A stretch of DNA of 64,000 nucleotides, taken from positions 57,361,530 to 57,425,529 of the forward strand of contig CM055279.1 in the NCBI GenBank assembly GCA_029237695.1. The letters run 5' to 3'. The translations under genes were made by a program, and so were the position numbers. Below are positions 1-11,989 of the stretch, piece by piece. This stretch comes from Conchocele bisecta. Its lineage: Eukaryota; Mollusca; Bivalvia; Lucinida; Thyasiridae. The stretch's first letter is position 1. Every line of letters starts with the position of its first letter. Below the pieces are notes generated by a model. It did no database searches and was not told the origin of the DNA. It saw nothing but the letters and a program-made list of their open reading frames with translations.

Positions 1-999
1 ACGCCCCAGACCCCCCTCGATGGGCACGTCCGTAGTGATATCTTGGAATAACCATAACAACAAAATGCATTGTGTTACTCAACGTTTAACTGTCATACGC
101 AACCGCTAATTGAAAACAATATTATGAAAAACTACTTGCACTGCACAATATCAACAACGGATGTTCTACGTACAAAAATACATCGGATTATTTTGTTGCG
201 CGTGATTTGCCCCCATTTGCGGTCATCGCTAAATTTAGTAACAGAGTTAACTCCCCTCCGAATACTCTCCGAAACAAGCGACGCGTTTAAAACACACACT
301 ACATCAAGTTTGACCTTCCGACAGCCTATTTTTAAACTCACCTGTGCGACACCTGTGCGAAACAAAACTCGCACGTGTAGGTCTAACTGATGTTTAATCC
401 TCATTCTCTCTCTCTCTATCGATGGATTTACAGCGGATTTTAGTGACATTCCCGAATTCGGCCTGATTGACATTTGTCTATGGTGGCCAATACACGCCAA
501 CATGAGTGTCAATTCTACGTTCAGGGAAGGGGGTCAATAAGTCTGTATTTAAGGTGATAACTTACAGTCAGGGAACAAATTAATGACAGTATAACACATC
601 CAGCGATATTAATATCCATATTAATGCATGTACTGAAATACGACAACAAAAAATCTAACACGTTTGGGCTTCCATACATTGACAATTTTGTCAGCGGTTT
701 CCCCAATGACGTCATTTGTATGTTTTAATATACTCGATCCGGGGCCAACTATTTCATTCACAAAACAGAAGTAAACTTGGCAATGTACCGATAAGGCATT
801 TTCAGGCGCGACACCGCTTCCGTGGCGTAATTATTGTAACTATTGCTCTTCAATCAGTTTTCAATATATCTATAATGATCATAGATATCTGGAATCTGTA
901 TACTTGAATTGATGATGTCTTGTATATGTGTTACCGTATTTTTCTGATATTGCTATGCATAATCTGTAATGTTGTTGAATGTTTTGGTAGATACTGTAG
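1..999. other. host DNA, no gene recognised
   Basis: AT-rich non-coding host sequence. The short open frames here lack recognisable motifs, overlap one another on both strands and look like chance. No tRNA, repeat array or transposon end was seen up to the inverted-repeat element that begins at 1000. Confidence 0.5.
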
Positions 1000-1830
1000 C
1001 TACGGGGCGCCAAGTGGGACATGGCTCAGTTTTGTCAACAAAATTCATTTTTGTACCTATATATAAACTTGACAAAAACAAAACAAAATTAAATATATAC
1101 TGATTTTGTCAACAAAATTCACTTTTGTGCCACAAAACTCAATTCTGTGTCACAAAATTCATTGTTTGTGCCACAAAACTCAATTCCGTGTCACAAAATT
1201 CAATTCTGTGTCACAAAATTCAATTCTGTATACATATTTGCATACGTTTCGATTCTGTTGCCCAAATATGGCACACGCATGTAAGAAGGACTACCATTGG
1301 TCAGAAACTGGACTGGAGAAATGGGTCACGGTCGCCGATCAGCGATCCAAAATGGCGTCTGAAGAAGTAAGTTTCAGAGAATGCTGGATGAAACACACTT
1401 GTTACTGCTTTGTAGCTTAGTGTTGCAATCATAATATAACCAAAATAACTGTCCATAAAGAAGAATAATATTGATATATTGGGTTATATTTTCGCATTGA
1501 AATATTTAAACCTGCAAGTGTACTCCACCATCTAGTAAAATGGACTAAGACCGATCTCAACCAATCAACGTAGAGATGACATAGACTATCAGTTACGCAA
1601 ACTAATTTTTGTGGACAAAATTGACTTTTGTGGACAAAAATGAATTCTGTCCCACAAAACTGAATTTTGTTCTGTCTTACAAAATTGAATCCTTTATAAC
1701 AAAAATGAATTTTGTATATCAGAATTTTACATAATTGGATTTTGTGATTTTTAGTGTTAAAAACTCAATTTTGTCTGGACAAAATTGGTTTTGTACACAT
1801 AATTAACCTGTCCTGCATGGCGCCCCGTAG
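1000..1830. mobile_element. MITE-like inverted-repeat DNA element
   Basis: A 13-bp perfect terminal inverted repeat, CTACGGGGCGCCA at 1000-1012 and its complement at 1818-1830, bounds 831 bp with no coding capacity. Taking the repeat from 1001 to 1829, GTAGC flanks both sides and could be a 5-bp target duplication. The interior is built from degenerate copies of an 11-12 bp unit (CACAAAATTCA) running one way at about 1045-1235 and in mixed or inverted form at about 1600-1795. A non-autonomous DNA transposon is the simplest reading; the superfamily is unclear. Confidence 0.6.
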
Positions 1831-2046
1831 TAGCAGTGCATACTGTACTTCAAGTTGTGCCATATCAATAGTTTACCCCTTAACCATTAAAACGCTGAAA
1901 AATAAAATTGCCGTCTGCTCATTTTGTATATTTTAATCTCTTTAAAAACCTGTTTTGGCAGCGCAGTAAAATCGTCTCAGTATGTTTTTGAGGAGAAAAT
2001 ATAAAAATATTTAAAACAGCAGACGACAATTGTCTTTTCCAGCGCT

Positions 2047-2479
2047 TTAAAGGTACATGCCCACTCAGTAAGCCCAAAATGTCATTTATAGGAATTAAAT
2101 AAGTGTACAACTGATAGTGACGCGCGGTGGTATCAGGCTATTTTCATATGCAAATGAGGCATGATATTTTTTAATTATTTATACTAAAGAAATGCGTCAC
2201 CTGAAAACATAATATTTTCGACAGATTTTAAAGTATGATCATTGCACATCATAAAATAAATACAGAGATTAAATAGTAATGTCCGTTAACATTTTAAGCA
2301 AACACGGTTATCGCCCATGATGTCAGTGTGTAAATTTACGTCTGATATAAAATGTATAATAATGCCAATCAGTACGTGGGATAATGGCGCATGAATGTTT
2401 ATTTTGCCAGGAAATGTCTCAGATGATTTCTCTGATGTAAAGAACATTTTGTACCTACTGAGTGGGCATGTACCTTTAA
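2047..2479. mobile_element. TTAA-flanked MITE
   Basis: AGGTACATGCCCACTCAGTA at 2051 is repeated in inverted orientation ending at 2475, and both ends are flanked by TTAA (2047-2050 and 2476-2479). TTAA target duplication is characteristic of piggyBac and Kolobok elements. The 425-bp interior has no coding capacity, so this is a non-autonomous derivative. The assignment between the two superfamilies is open. Confidence 0.65.
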
Positions 2480-2498
2480 GGGTTAATGAAACTGCAAC

Positions 2499-2500
<2 letters not shown>

Positions 2501-2557
<57 letters not shown>

Positions 2558-2634
2558 ATCGATCGATCGATCGATCGATCGATCGATCGATCGATCGATC
2601 GATCGATCAATCAATCAATCAATCAATCAATCAA
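2501..2634. repeat. AATC / GATC compound microsatellite
   Basis: Fourteen AATC units run into thirteen uninterrupted GATC units (2557-2608), followed by further AATC units. The GATC block is fully self-complementary. Open frames through it (Asn-Gln-Ser-Ile and Asp-Arg-Ser-Ile repeats) are artefacts of the repeat. Confidence 0.95.
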
Positions 2635-2639
2635 GTTTA

Positions 2640-3085
2640 ATATTGTAGTACCCTATGTTCAGTACTTTTTGTACTTTGATTTATCTCCCTTCGGTAAGCA
2701 TGTAATTATTCCTTCTGTTTGTGTTGTTTATAGTTTTCCATGACAGTATCCATAGTTTGTTGCTCTTACAACAAAATGGCCCAAATCCTGCCAGAATTTT
2801 TTTTTTTAAAAAGTCTGCACTAAATCCATCCGATCCTGGACATTTTTCACAGTTTTTAATTGCTGAGTCAATTCGGTATAGGTCAGCATACCTTCTAATT
2901 TATCTGCCTCTTCTGTAGTTTTGGGATATCTGGAATATTTAGTTTGGCGTCTAAATCAAAGTCTTTTTCTGTATCTTTTTTCTGAATATAGGATTTCTTA
3001 AAATAATTTAGCTTCTGCTAGAGTTTCAAACTGTTCAGTAACATTATCACCATTTTCTCTTTCTAGTAGCATTTTTCTTAATTGA
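2640..3085 (-). pseudogene. non-LTR retrotransposon (LINE) reverse transcriptase fragment
   Basis: Translating the minus strand in shifting frames gives pieces typical of the N-terminal part of a LINE reverse transcriptase: an acidic lead-in, then a PGSDGFSADF block (the usual N-K-A-P-G-S-D-G-F motif before the fingers) at about 2800-2860, then a segment resembling the G-x-I-x-x-L-P-K-G-D-K block at about 2680-2720. Several frameshifts separate them. The piece is truncated at both ends and abuts the microsatellite at 2634. The clade cannot be decided from this length. Confidence 0.55.
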
Positions 3086-3109
3086 CATAATTAGCACATA
3101 TATTAGGTT

Positions 3110-6100
3110 AAATCACAAAATCAAGAATAGCTCCCTTAATAAGTCACATAGAGACTTCGTCTTGATATCTATACCCATGTTTTCGATACCAAGGAAGCTA
3201 TCTAAAGAAATGTCAATGACGTAATCCCATTCAATGATGGCAAATCCAATATGGCCGCCATATATGAGGCAATGCGTCCTAAAATCGTCATAATTTGACG
3301 ATCGTCTTCTTGTTTATGTCGGCATATGATATCAGAAGCATGTAAAGCATATCTTACACATTTCAGTCATATAGAGCTATTCCAACATGGCCAACGTGAA
3401 AATATGTTAGAATTTGGTGTAAAATCGGGAATAGCTCACTTAATAAGTCACATAGAGACTTCGTTTTGGTGTCTACATCCATGTTTTCCAATATGGCCGT
3501 CGTATATGAGCAAATCCGTCTTAAAAACGTCATAATTTGAGAACCGTTGATTTGATTATGTCTGTGTATGTGTGTGTGATATCAGAAGCATGTACAAATA
3601 TATCGTAATTTCACTCCTATATAGCCACTCCAAGTGAATACATCCAATATGGCCGCCGTTAAAATTAGTTTTAATTTGATGTAAATACCAGTCAATAGGC
3701 TAGCATATTAATCAGTTCACACATGACTAGCTCGCTTCATAAATCACCCAGTGACATTGGTTTATACACCCATGTGTTCGATATCAATGCATATATATAC
3801 CATAGTTCATTGCCCATAATGTCATTGAATGACGGTGAATCCAATATGGCTGCCTTACTATAGAATGTGGTATATGGGAAAAGAGTTTTAAAATAGCCAC
3901 AAGTTTGTTGCAACGATCTTCTTTGTGTAACGAAGTATGGCAAACATCACAAATTGAGAGCCATCTAGATACATTCCTACTACGGTACATTAAATCCATT
4001 ATGGTCTCCCTAATATTATTTATGACATTAATCGAGGCAAATTACCGATTGAAACAGGGCAATTTTACATGTTTTTGCGTTCAACATTGTTAAATTAATT
4101 ACATAAACAGTGAATGCTCGAATCAATGACGCGAAAAACACCACACACTATATATGGTCACTGTCAACTTTATCGCCCAATCACATGGGCGCAATTAACA
4201 TTTCATTGGGAAAATGTAGTATTAACAGTACATAATAAGAACATGAATATTGAATCCGAAACCCACAAAACCCACAAGTCACAATGTGAACCAAACACTT
4301 ATGGCTGCTTTTGCCACCATTACTAGGAAGATTGTTAAATACAGAATAGACTATAATAAAAAGACAATGACTGTGATTAAGACGACTAATCTTCATATGA
4401 CAGTTACTTATTTATATTTCGTCCATGAAGCACACTTATATTGCCTCATGAAGCACATTCCTCAATCCATCAAGATGGCCACACACTACTACACACTACT
4501 ATATATCTTTCTGTAACATATGTACACATATGGCATCACAAAGTATTTACACTATTTGTCTAAACGTGCTTTCTGTAGTCATACATGTACAGCACATGAA
4601 ATTTGATTCTTATAACACCATTATGTCACTACAACATACACTACTCTAAACCATATATAAATATCTATATTTTGTCATACAGCATATTGTAACGTCTATG
4701 ATACACATTCATATGACAGTCTAACACATTATGTCATCCCGAAAAATAGGCATATACCAACGTAACACAGAGCGTTAATTTGTAGTTTGGCCAGTTAATA
4801 CTAACTGACATAGATAGTGAAAGTATATGTTTGACAACACAGCGCAGGTCTCAACCTGTGAATGTATACATATGGCCATGGTACCAGTTGGCTTATGTAC
4901 CTGGATGTGTAATCCAATGTTTGCTATTTGCAATGATATATCGCCACACATCAATTATTTTGCGCCTACATGTTACCATATAACGTTTTCATGCATTTCA
5001 TCACCTCATGACATATGTTTTCTGATTTCTGATTTCTGAGTTCATGTACATACGGCAACATTTAGCATAGTTGTTTGTCACTAATTCATATGACTACACC
5101 ACACTAAGCATGTCAATTCGTCAATGCAACAGATTGCTATTATCGATCAACATGTTCCCCGGTCTCTGTAACACACATATTGTGTCGCACATTTCGTTCC
5201 TTCATCAATGGAACCACACATATCGCCACGTATCTCACAGTATTGTCAGATCAATTTATCGCCATGACCGAACAACACGTTTGCTTGTCGATTAAAACCT
5301 AATATAGCGATTTATACGGCCATTGAACGCATTTCTATTGTAGCATTACACGTTCTTTGGTGTCTGAAACACATACTGTGAGATGACAATTTTTCACCGA
5401 GACGATACACGCTGCATGGCCATAATTTATGGAACGGTCTCCATCACAAATATGCATTTCCTGACCATATTATTTCACAGACAAAGGCACTGGTTACGTG
5501 ATAGAATGCATGAGTTGTCATCATAGGAATTAATGTCATGTACAAATAAACATGTGCTTATTTTTCATGAATATTGAATCATGCTGCATTATCATATAGG
5601 CATGTGTGGTGATGTATGATTTCTTTCGGAGAGCAATTAATGTACAGCTGTATTGTGGCCGGTACAAGAGAACTGAACAACCGACATATTATCAAAGAAA
5701 TTCATTTCCTGTCTGAAAATATTATAGTTACACTTGGAAATGTCAATAGGTCATATGCCATTGGCCGGTTAACGGCGGCGGTCAGTGTGAATTTATTTAT
5801 ACAGACAGAAAGTTTCTAATTTCAATTTTTGCTAGGTTATGACCATTTTATTTTATTTTTCGGTTCCCTATTTGATTGTAATACTGTTAGTAGGGTTTCT
5901 ATGGCTATATTTACGGGTTTTATATTGGAAACAGATGACTTTCGTCAAAACTAAATGTTTCCTGAACGGTTGGCTTACTAATTTATGGCGACCATGTTAG
6001 AGTTACACCGCACAGTTTATACTGTCAACGCTTTTTGGGATATTAAGATTTTATTATGTTAAAACATTAATTTCCGGATGTCATATCGTATATACTGCAG

Positions 6101-6735
6101 TTGGAATTGGCATACAGTGTTGGCATTGTGCTGTACTTGTTTCCAGTTGTTGGAACCTTACACATTGTCACCAAAACTAAATTAATAGATGCAACAATTG
6201 CCATATTATGTCGATTTCAAGGTTTAATCCCTCACATACGGTGGTCATATTGGATTTATGTTCGTTAAAATGATTGTATGAGCTTATGATTATGTTAAAT
6301 AGATTCATTGGCTATGCAAACATAGGTGTAAACACTAACACGAAGTCTCTATTTGATATATTACGGCAGCTATTCATGATTTTGTGATTTGACCTAATGA
6401 ATATGCAAGCCTATAGACTGGCATTTACATAAAATTATAACTGATTTTCACGATGGCCATATTGGATGTAATGCAGTTGGAATGCTTTATATGACTGAAA
6501 TTGTAAGGTATGCTTTGCATGCTTTGCATGCTTCTGATATCATATGTACTTGTCCAGGCACGATCGTCCAATTATTCAAAATGTAGGATGAATATCCTTA
6601 TAAATTGTGACCATATTCGATTTGCCATCATTGAATGGCGTTACGCCACTGAAAGTATGTTATATAGATTGATTGGTACCGAAAACATAGGTGTAGACAC
6701 CAAAACGAAGTCTCTATGTGAACAAGTAGAACAAT
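3110..6735. repeat. 3.6-kb composite inverted repeat with iterated units
   Basis: Units of roughly 240-300 bp sharing AATAGCTC, CACATAGAGACTTCGT, CCATGTTTTC and CAAATCCAATATGGCCGCC occur in direct orientation at about 3113-3400, 3421-3660 and 3715-3860. Complementary copies occur at about 6180-6480 and 6480-6735 (for example AACGAAGTCTCTATGTG near 6700). The centre (about 3870-6000) is AT-rich, has many CATATGG-like words and no supported gene. The layout resembles a DNA transposon with repeated subterminal regions, but no precise termini or target duplication were found. Confidence 0.5.
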
Positions 6736-6754
6736 GATATGTGAATGACATAGC

Positions 6755-6832
6755 TAACTTGTGGTTACAACGAGGTGCTATCTCGTGGGAACGAGATGAT
6801 ATGTCGTGGTAACGAGATGCTATGTCGAGATA
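6755..6832. repeat. short minisatellite (about 22-bp unit)
   Basis: Three to four degenerate copies of a unit like CGTGGTAACGAGATGCTATGT lie in tandem. No gene is associated. Confidence 0.6.
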
Positions 6833-7034
6833 GAATGAACATATGTCCCTTTTAAGCTGCCGTACCTACAACCTATACCGTGTGGGGGATGGCTAAAACT
6901 ACTTAGTTTTATCATTGCAGCATCTGCTATAGACATTATGTAATCATAATATGTGCACTATCACTATGGGGTCCACTGCCAATGATAACATTAATGGACA
7001 CTGAATGAGATTTGCATAATGGGACACACAACAT

Positions 7035-7136
7035 ACAGTGGGGTCAGCGTGTAAGTGCACACACGAACGAACACGACAGGTTGGTTCCAACCTGTCGTGT
7101 TCGTTCGTGTGTGCACTTACACGCTGACCCCACTGT
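7035..7136. repeat. perfect 50-bp-arm palindrome
   Basis: Positions 7035-7084 and 7087-7136 are exact reverse complements of each other around a 2-nt TT spacer at 7085-7086, giving a 102-bp structure able to form a long hairpin or cruciform. The arm begins ACAGTGGGGTCAGCGTGTAA. No target duplication is clear. It may be a foldback element made of two fused transposon ends, or a fold-back assembly artefact. Confidence 0.9.
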
Positions 7137-7139
7137 TAT

Positions 7140-8584
7140 TGTTACATCCATTTAATAAATGTGAAGCAGGCGTACATATGGACGAACCGGCAGACACACT
7201 GTATCTGAAGTGTGTACGGATATCCATGTGTCGTGTAGGAGAGGTTGCACATGCATATGTATAGACCATTTATAAGCAAGTGGTAGTGCATACAATAAAT
7301 GAAATGCATTACATGTACAATTCCCATTGTGAAATTAGTGGGTTGGGAATAGTGAAACATACTTTCCACCAAATTGATTTAACATTGTACTATCGACTGC
7401 AGCTATTAGATAATCGGTATATACACAATAAACATGCATAATGAGCACTACTAGGTACCATAGCCATAGGGAAAATACAAAGAATGTCATAATTTTAGGA
7501 AGTTATTAATGTATATATTTTGCCATTGAAATTCAATGGGTGGGGTAATTAAACAAGCACAATTAATCATCTAAATTATAAGTAAGATATTGTTCACTTG
7601 AACTGTGTGCCATTGTGTAGTTATGAACACATCTGAAAAGGTACAATATTGCCATATCTTGTTCCAAATAATAAGAACCAGTCAAATGTCGATAAGAATG
7701 TGATTTTTCACGACTCCGATGATGGTATACTTCAAAATGGTGCCAAATATTCATCCAGCAAGTTACAGAGGGCAGACATACCGCAAAATGTTCGCAATTG
7801 GTTGTGGTTTTAGAAAAAAAAATATGTCTACAAAAATCTGGCCTACAATTGTTATCGTAGAAAGTATATGTTTTATGAATACCCCTGCTTACAAGTACTT
7901 AATTATTTATGGCTGTGACTGGAGAAATTGGGCTTTTTATGGGATGTATGACCAGTGTCGTTCCTAATCAAATAACACTCTCATGTGGCCTGATAACGAT
8001 CCATATTTCTTGCTAGAAGCGTGACGGGTATTTCAATGATGGAATGGCGAACAGTGTAGATCTTGACCAGGCTGTGCAAATGCTGGTCAGTCATATTAAA
8101 CCACATTTGCCTTCAAGTTCCATCTGTTAACACTTAACAGTATTAGACTGTCTATGATAAATTTTAACTGTTTTGAAAAAAAATCACTGCTAGTAACTGT
8201 TGCACTCCCACTCGTGTGTTGGAAGCAAGTCAAATCGGCCCCTACTAAACGGCCCCCTATTATATATTATATATTTTTCTTTTTTTATGCATATATATAT
8301 AAAAATATTCTTAATATTCATCTAAAATAACAATAATAAATGACCTTGTATTATGAATATTGATGAAAACTTTATTATGCATGCAATATATTATATTTGT
8401 GTATGGTTTGTATATCTTATCAATTACCATGGATGTTTTTCACACCTTTATGTAGACAAATGCCCATTATCTAACACCTTGTATTATATGGGGATACAAC
8501 ACAATTAATAACAACTCGTTATAGCCGATAATAATAGTCTTTTATATATTTGAATAAATACAGTACATGTAGACAATAACACGT
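7140..8584. other. host non-coding AT-rich DNA
   Basis: No supported gene. Contains an isolated copy of the downstream minisatellite core (GCGAACAGTGTAGATCTTGA near 8047) and an AT-rich stretch at about 8265-8400. Short open frames here have no recognisable features. Confidence 0.4.
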
Positions 8585-9070
8585 TGGCGAACAGTGTAGT
8601 TCTTGATCATACGGCGAATTCAGTTATGTGCTGGCTGGCTATATTGCAACAACTTGAAATAAATTACATATTTTAAGTTACAGTATGGCTATAAAAACAA
8701 ATATATAGATTGCAAAATGGGAAACAGTGTAGACCCTAATCAGACTGTGAATGCAAGTTTCCCCTCTAGATCTATAACATCAGGGAGTATGTACAAGATG
8801 GGAAACAGTGTTGATCTGATCAGACTATGTGTGCAAATTCCCATATATAGCATCCACAACTAACTATGTACAAGATGGGAACCAGTGTAGATCCTGATGA
8901 GACTGTGTGGGCATATTCCAATATATCTTATTTCATCAACAAGTGGCTATGCACAAGATGGGAAACCATATAGCTATATAACATCAAGAAGTGGTTATGT
9001 TCAAACTGTGTGTGCAAATTCCCATATATCTATAGCATTATCAAGTGGTTATGTACAAGATGGCTCCACC
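8585..9070. repeat. degenerate minisatellite of bivalve type
   Basis: At least five degenerate copies of a roughly 75-90 bp unit containing AACAGTGTAGATCCTGAT, CAGACTGTG, AATTCCCATATAT and ATCAAGTGGTTATGTACAA occur in tandem. Cores of the AACAGTGTAGATCCTGATCAGACTG kind are, from memory, abundant in bivalve genomes, and this is the main hint about the host. The open frame 8897-9124 is a by-product of the repeat. Confidence 0.6.
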
Positions 9071-9227
9071 TGGCTCCAGTGGAATGAACAACCGCGCACG
9101 CTGACGTCATCAAACACGTACTGAATTCACTTCCAACGGCCAACCTCTAAGTCGCAGACGACTTCTGTTACACACTGTTCACCCTCTAGTCCGCGAAGAA
9201 TGGCCTGAAATTATACGCAAATCGTAC

Positions 9228-9262
9228 GGACGGACGAACGGACGAACAGACGAACGGACGGA
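9228..9262. repeat. GGAC/GAAC microsatellite at the Polinton-1 insertion site
   Basis: A run of 4-mer GGAC and GAAC units lies directly left of the Polinton-1 terminal repeat, about 14 bp from the insertion point. Confidence 0.8.
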
Positions 9263-9276
9263 ATGACGAAAACTAT

Positions 9277-9488
9277 AGTAGTATATAGGGAGTTAAAATT
9301 ATACCACCAACCTACATAGTGCCCCTACACTCCATTTACGATCCCACAACCCTCGAATTTGTGTATGAACTGAGTAAACAAAAAGTGCGGACCACCTATA
9401 GAATATAGAGCCAAGTTATACAACTGTGTACTTTCTAAAGCGGGTCGTCCTTGTCAGAGTGTCTCTCTTATACCATACAGTCGTTTGG
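9277..9488. repeat. Polinton-1 left terminal inverted repeat
   Basis: Matches the complement of 21676-21887 with about ten differences and small indels, from AGTAGTATATAGGGAGTTAA to GTCGTTTGG. After it an AT-rich stretch (9489-9600) of ATTAATTAATT words leads to the 3' end of the first gene. Confidence 0.92.
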
Positions 9489-9614
9489 TCAGATTAATTA
9501 ATTAATTAATTATTTAATTATTATATAGAAAACATAATAATTAATTAATTAATCAATAATTTAAAAAAAGTATATTTGCTAACATATATATGGTATTGGT
9601 GCTGCTCCCGAATT

Positions 9615-9628
9615 CAATTCGCGAATTG
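9615..9628. repeat. dispersed palindrome, CAATTCGCGAATTG
   Basis: Perfect 14-bp palindrome followed by GGGG, lying in the out-of-frame tail of gene 1. One of about 25 related palindromes across the three Polintons. Confidence 0.8.
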
Positions 9629-9699
9629 GGGGTGGTGTTGTAACTTTTCCCCCCACTTTATCTCCCAGTTTTAACCTAAATTTATCCCAATCAGTATTC

Positions 9700-10233
9700 T
9701 CAATCTTGGGAAGGTGGCGTGCGCCTTAGTTCTAATAAGTCCGACTCAAATTCAGCGTCTGATATATTGTTATCGGCCAACGCTTTGGACACGATAATGT
9801 CGATGCTATTTTTCTTAGACCTTGCGAGAACCGATATTCTGTCGTGCTTTCTACCTTTATTTTCGAATTTTTTCCCCACTACTCTAAACGCCATACACAG
9901 CAGTCCTGCCCCAGTGGCTACACCACTCAAAACCGCGGCAATAGGAATTGCCACGACTGTAGATAACAATGCAGCGGTTCCGGCCCCACCCAGTATAGAA
10001 ACGGATGATAACAAGGTGCTCACCCCCTCCACTATGTTTGCCGCTCGTCTATATTTTTTAGCATTTACCCTCCGAGTTTCCCCCTCTCGTTTTAGAATAT
10101 CCTGTATTTCGATGATATTTTCCAACCTAAAATCTGAACTTCTTCCGCCAAAACCAATAGCATCCAATTTCAACAGTGTTGATGGATTGGGGTTGAAAAT
10201 TGGAAGCGTGCTCGGAAGCGGTGATTCGTTCAT
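9700..10233 (-). pseudogene. conserved Polinton membrane protein (gene 1), frameshifted tail
   Basis: A 177-aa frame starting MNESPLPS. The N-terminal third is polar and variable; residues about 70-120 are a long hydrophobic glycine/alanine-rich stretch able to form two membrane helices; a basic KHDRISVLARSKK segment and a conserved NIVSKAL-type C-terminal helix (here IDIIVSKALADNNISDAEF) follow. Homologues are 24319-24816 and 42372-43021 in the other copies. Compared with Polinton-3 the last 40-45 codons (through about 9610) are out of frame here. It lies 9 bp downstream of the fibre-like gene on the same strand, suggesting co-expression. I recognise the type from other invertebrate Polintons but know no function. 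Confidence 0.7.
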
Positions 10234-10242
10234 ATTTAAATT

Positions 10243-11257
10243 TTACAAATTTAGTTCAATCAACAATGTCACAACAGTGGAAGAACTCGCTGGGTCAGCG
10301 ATTTTCGTAACAAAGTTAATAACACTACCTTCGGAAACTCTAATTGGATCGTCACCGGCGAAAAAAACCACCGCTGAACTCTGTCCAGCGAGTTTAGTGA
10401 CTCCAACTCCCCATTCTTTCCCATCCAGTACGAGCTTTACGATGACCGCGCCCACAGGTTTACCCTTAGCATTAACCGAACAGACCGCCATTCGTAGAAG
10501 TGTACCTGGAGATGCCATGACGTATCCCCCATATCTATTGCTCGCTTTGGCACCAAATGAATATTCATAGGCCCCCTCATTTAATAGGCCCCCCTTCTCA
10601 GCCCAAGCTGTTATGACACTTTTTTGTTGTTGCAATAAATTAAACTGCTCTACAGATGTGTTCAACAACGCGGCAAGCCCCCCGATAGCGGTATGGGCCT
10701 CAGCACGAACCTTTTCAGAGGTATCCTCAAGTGCTTTGTGAGCGGCTCTACGAACTAGATTTATTTTCTTATCCATCCCAACAAGTGATTCATCAACGGC
10801 GCGGATAGATTCAACCACTCGGGCTCCTAATCCCGCAATCTCCATCCGAGCCTCTGAGCGCAACACCCCATAAGCCTCCATAAGGGCCGCCTGGTGATTT
10901 TCTCGGGCTTTCTCAATACCAGTTTGGACTCTCTCAATCCCCAACCGGGCCTCTTCCAGAAATTCGGTTATTTTCCCGCCTAGTTCGTTTAGTTCTGTAT
11001 GTGTTTCTTCACGAGTTTGTGTAGTCACAGCCAGGGCATATACTCTAAGTTGTGAAAGTAGACTCTTGTGAATATCGTCCGTGGCCGCCTATATAGTTCT
11101 ATTGATCAGTGATATGTTTTGTTCCGGTAGTTAAAAAATCACCTGTGGGGTTGGAGCCGTCGGGAACTCCAATCTCGATTGGGTTGTTACTCGGATTTAT
11201 ATCTGTCACCCAATCGCGATTGGAACTGGAAGAACTACCTGGTCCGTATATACTCAT
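10243..11257 (-). pseudogene. fibre-like protein with short coiled-coil shaft and globular head
   Basis: The frame opens at ATG 11257 (MSIYGPGSS, shared by all three copies). It is broken near 11090-11130 by a frameshift and a TAG that aligns with a serine codon in Polinton-2, then is open from 11028 to 10243 (261 aa). Order: conserved tail, heptad-rich helix with one 48-aa shaft unit (GIEKARENHQAALMEAYG), a further helical region, then a beta-rich C-terminal head of about 110 residues beginning YSFGAKASNRYGG and ending in TLLIEL. Tail, shaft and head order is like viral fibres, and I infer a receptor-binding or vertex role. The other copies have 7 and 6 shaft units. Two palindromes (11169-11183, 11209-11223) sit in the tail. 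Confidence 0.6.
11209..11223. repeat. palindrome inserted in-frame in the fibre-like gene
   Basis: CCAATCGCGATTGG lies in the fibre tail. The same interval is exactly 12 nt shorter in Polinton-2, where the site reads CCCAATCGG. The insertion adds Ser-Asn-Arg-Asp to the protein without changing frame. A second copy, CCAATCTCGATTGGG, is at 11169-11183. Confidence 0.8.
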
Positions 11258-11989
11258 TTTCAATAATATTGATGATTCTATTACGAACTTGAGTCTAATT
11301 CTTTGAATTAATTTTAAATTTCTAGGACGACCGAAATCGGGTAATAGTTCTTCAACTTCATCTTCATCAAGAATAGAGACCGTAAATTTGTGGATATGTC
11401 CCGATTCTAAAACTTTCATCTCGGGGCATGGGAAGTCTACGGTCACAGTCTCCCCAAAGAAACAATCACTGGCTTGCAAGGTTTTCAGTAATGTGCTGGG
11501 AGATCCGTCTACCGTGTTGTACGATGTGTTCACCCGATCCAGGTGCACCCTGAGAGTTTTCGTGAAGGCGAAGTCCACCGGAACGTCACCGATGTGCTCA
11601 CCCGGGGCAAACAATCCTTTATTTGCGGAGTATGTCTGTCTAAACCCGAGTCGAGTACCTAACGCCGGGGAGACCATTACCTTACTATCTGGGCCGATGG
11701 TCATTGTTGTGAGCTCGGTAGCCTTCGAGATTGTGAGGTTGACTCTACCGTCAAGCTCTGAGGTGACACAATCTTTGAGCTGTCTAAAACTCCACAGTCC
11801 GGGAGGTAGCTTTACCCCTACTTGTTGTCCATCCTTCACATAGTAAAACCCTTCCCGCTCCCCCAAGTTTCGCCACCCAACCGTGAAGGTGATTGATCTA
11901 AGGCCTACCCGGCATTTTCCTCAGCAGTTGTCGATTGACTTCTGAAGCTCACAACTCTCTTTTTGAACATTAGTGATAGTAGCAAACAT
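11258..11989 (-). pseudogene. penton-like minor capsid protein (gene 3)
   Basis: Starts at ATG 11989 (MFATITNVQK), one in-frame TGA follows near 11915 where the other copies encode cysteine, then the frame is open from 11866. Features: an N-terminal GLRSITFTVGW block, a PPGLW-FRQL block, an LGFR segment, the strongly conserved LDRVNTSYNTVDGSPSTLL motif and a FGETVTVDFP strand. A frameshift near the C-terminus makes the frame run on into the fibre gene, so the apparent fusion is an artefact. Size and beta-strand content suit a single jelly-roll vertex protein as found in Polintons, but this is inference. Its start codon is head-to-head with gene 4, 14 nt apart. Confidence 0.5.

Noticed and set aside
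70..9124. Some 25 short open frames in the host part
   Set aside because: They overlap on both strands, lack motifs and often coincide with repeats (for example the Asn-Gln-Ser-Ile frames in the AATC microsatellite). Not reported as genes.
9719..10570. 283-aa plus-strand frame over genes 1 and 2 (and similar long antisense frames at 13547 and 28953)
   Set aside because: Antisense shadows of conserved minus-strand genes; no independent motif.
11099..11866. A natural fusion of the penton-like and fibre-like genes in Polinton-1
   Set aside because: The other two copies have a stop after VVLEISN and a separate MSIYGPGSS start; the fusion comes from a frameshift.
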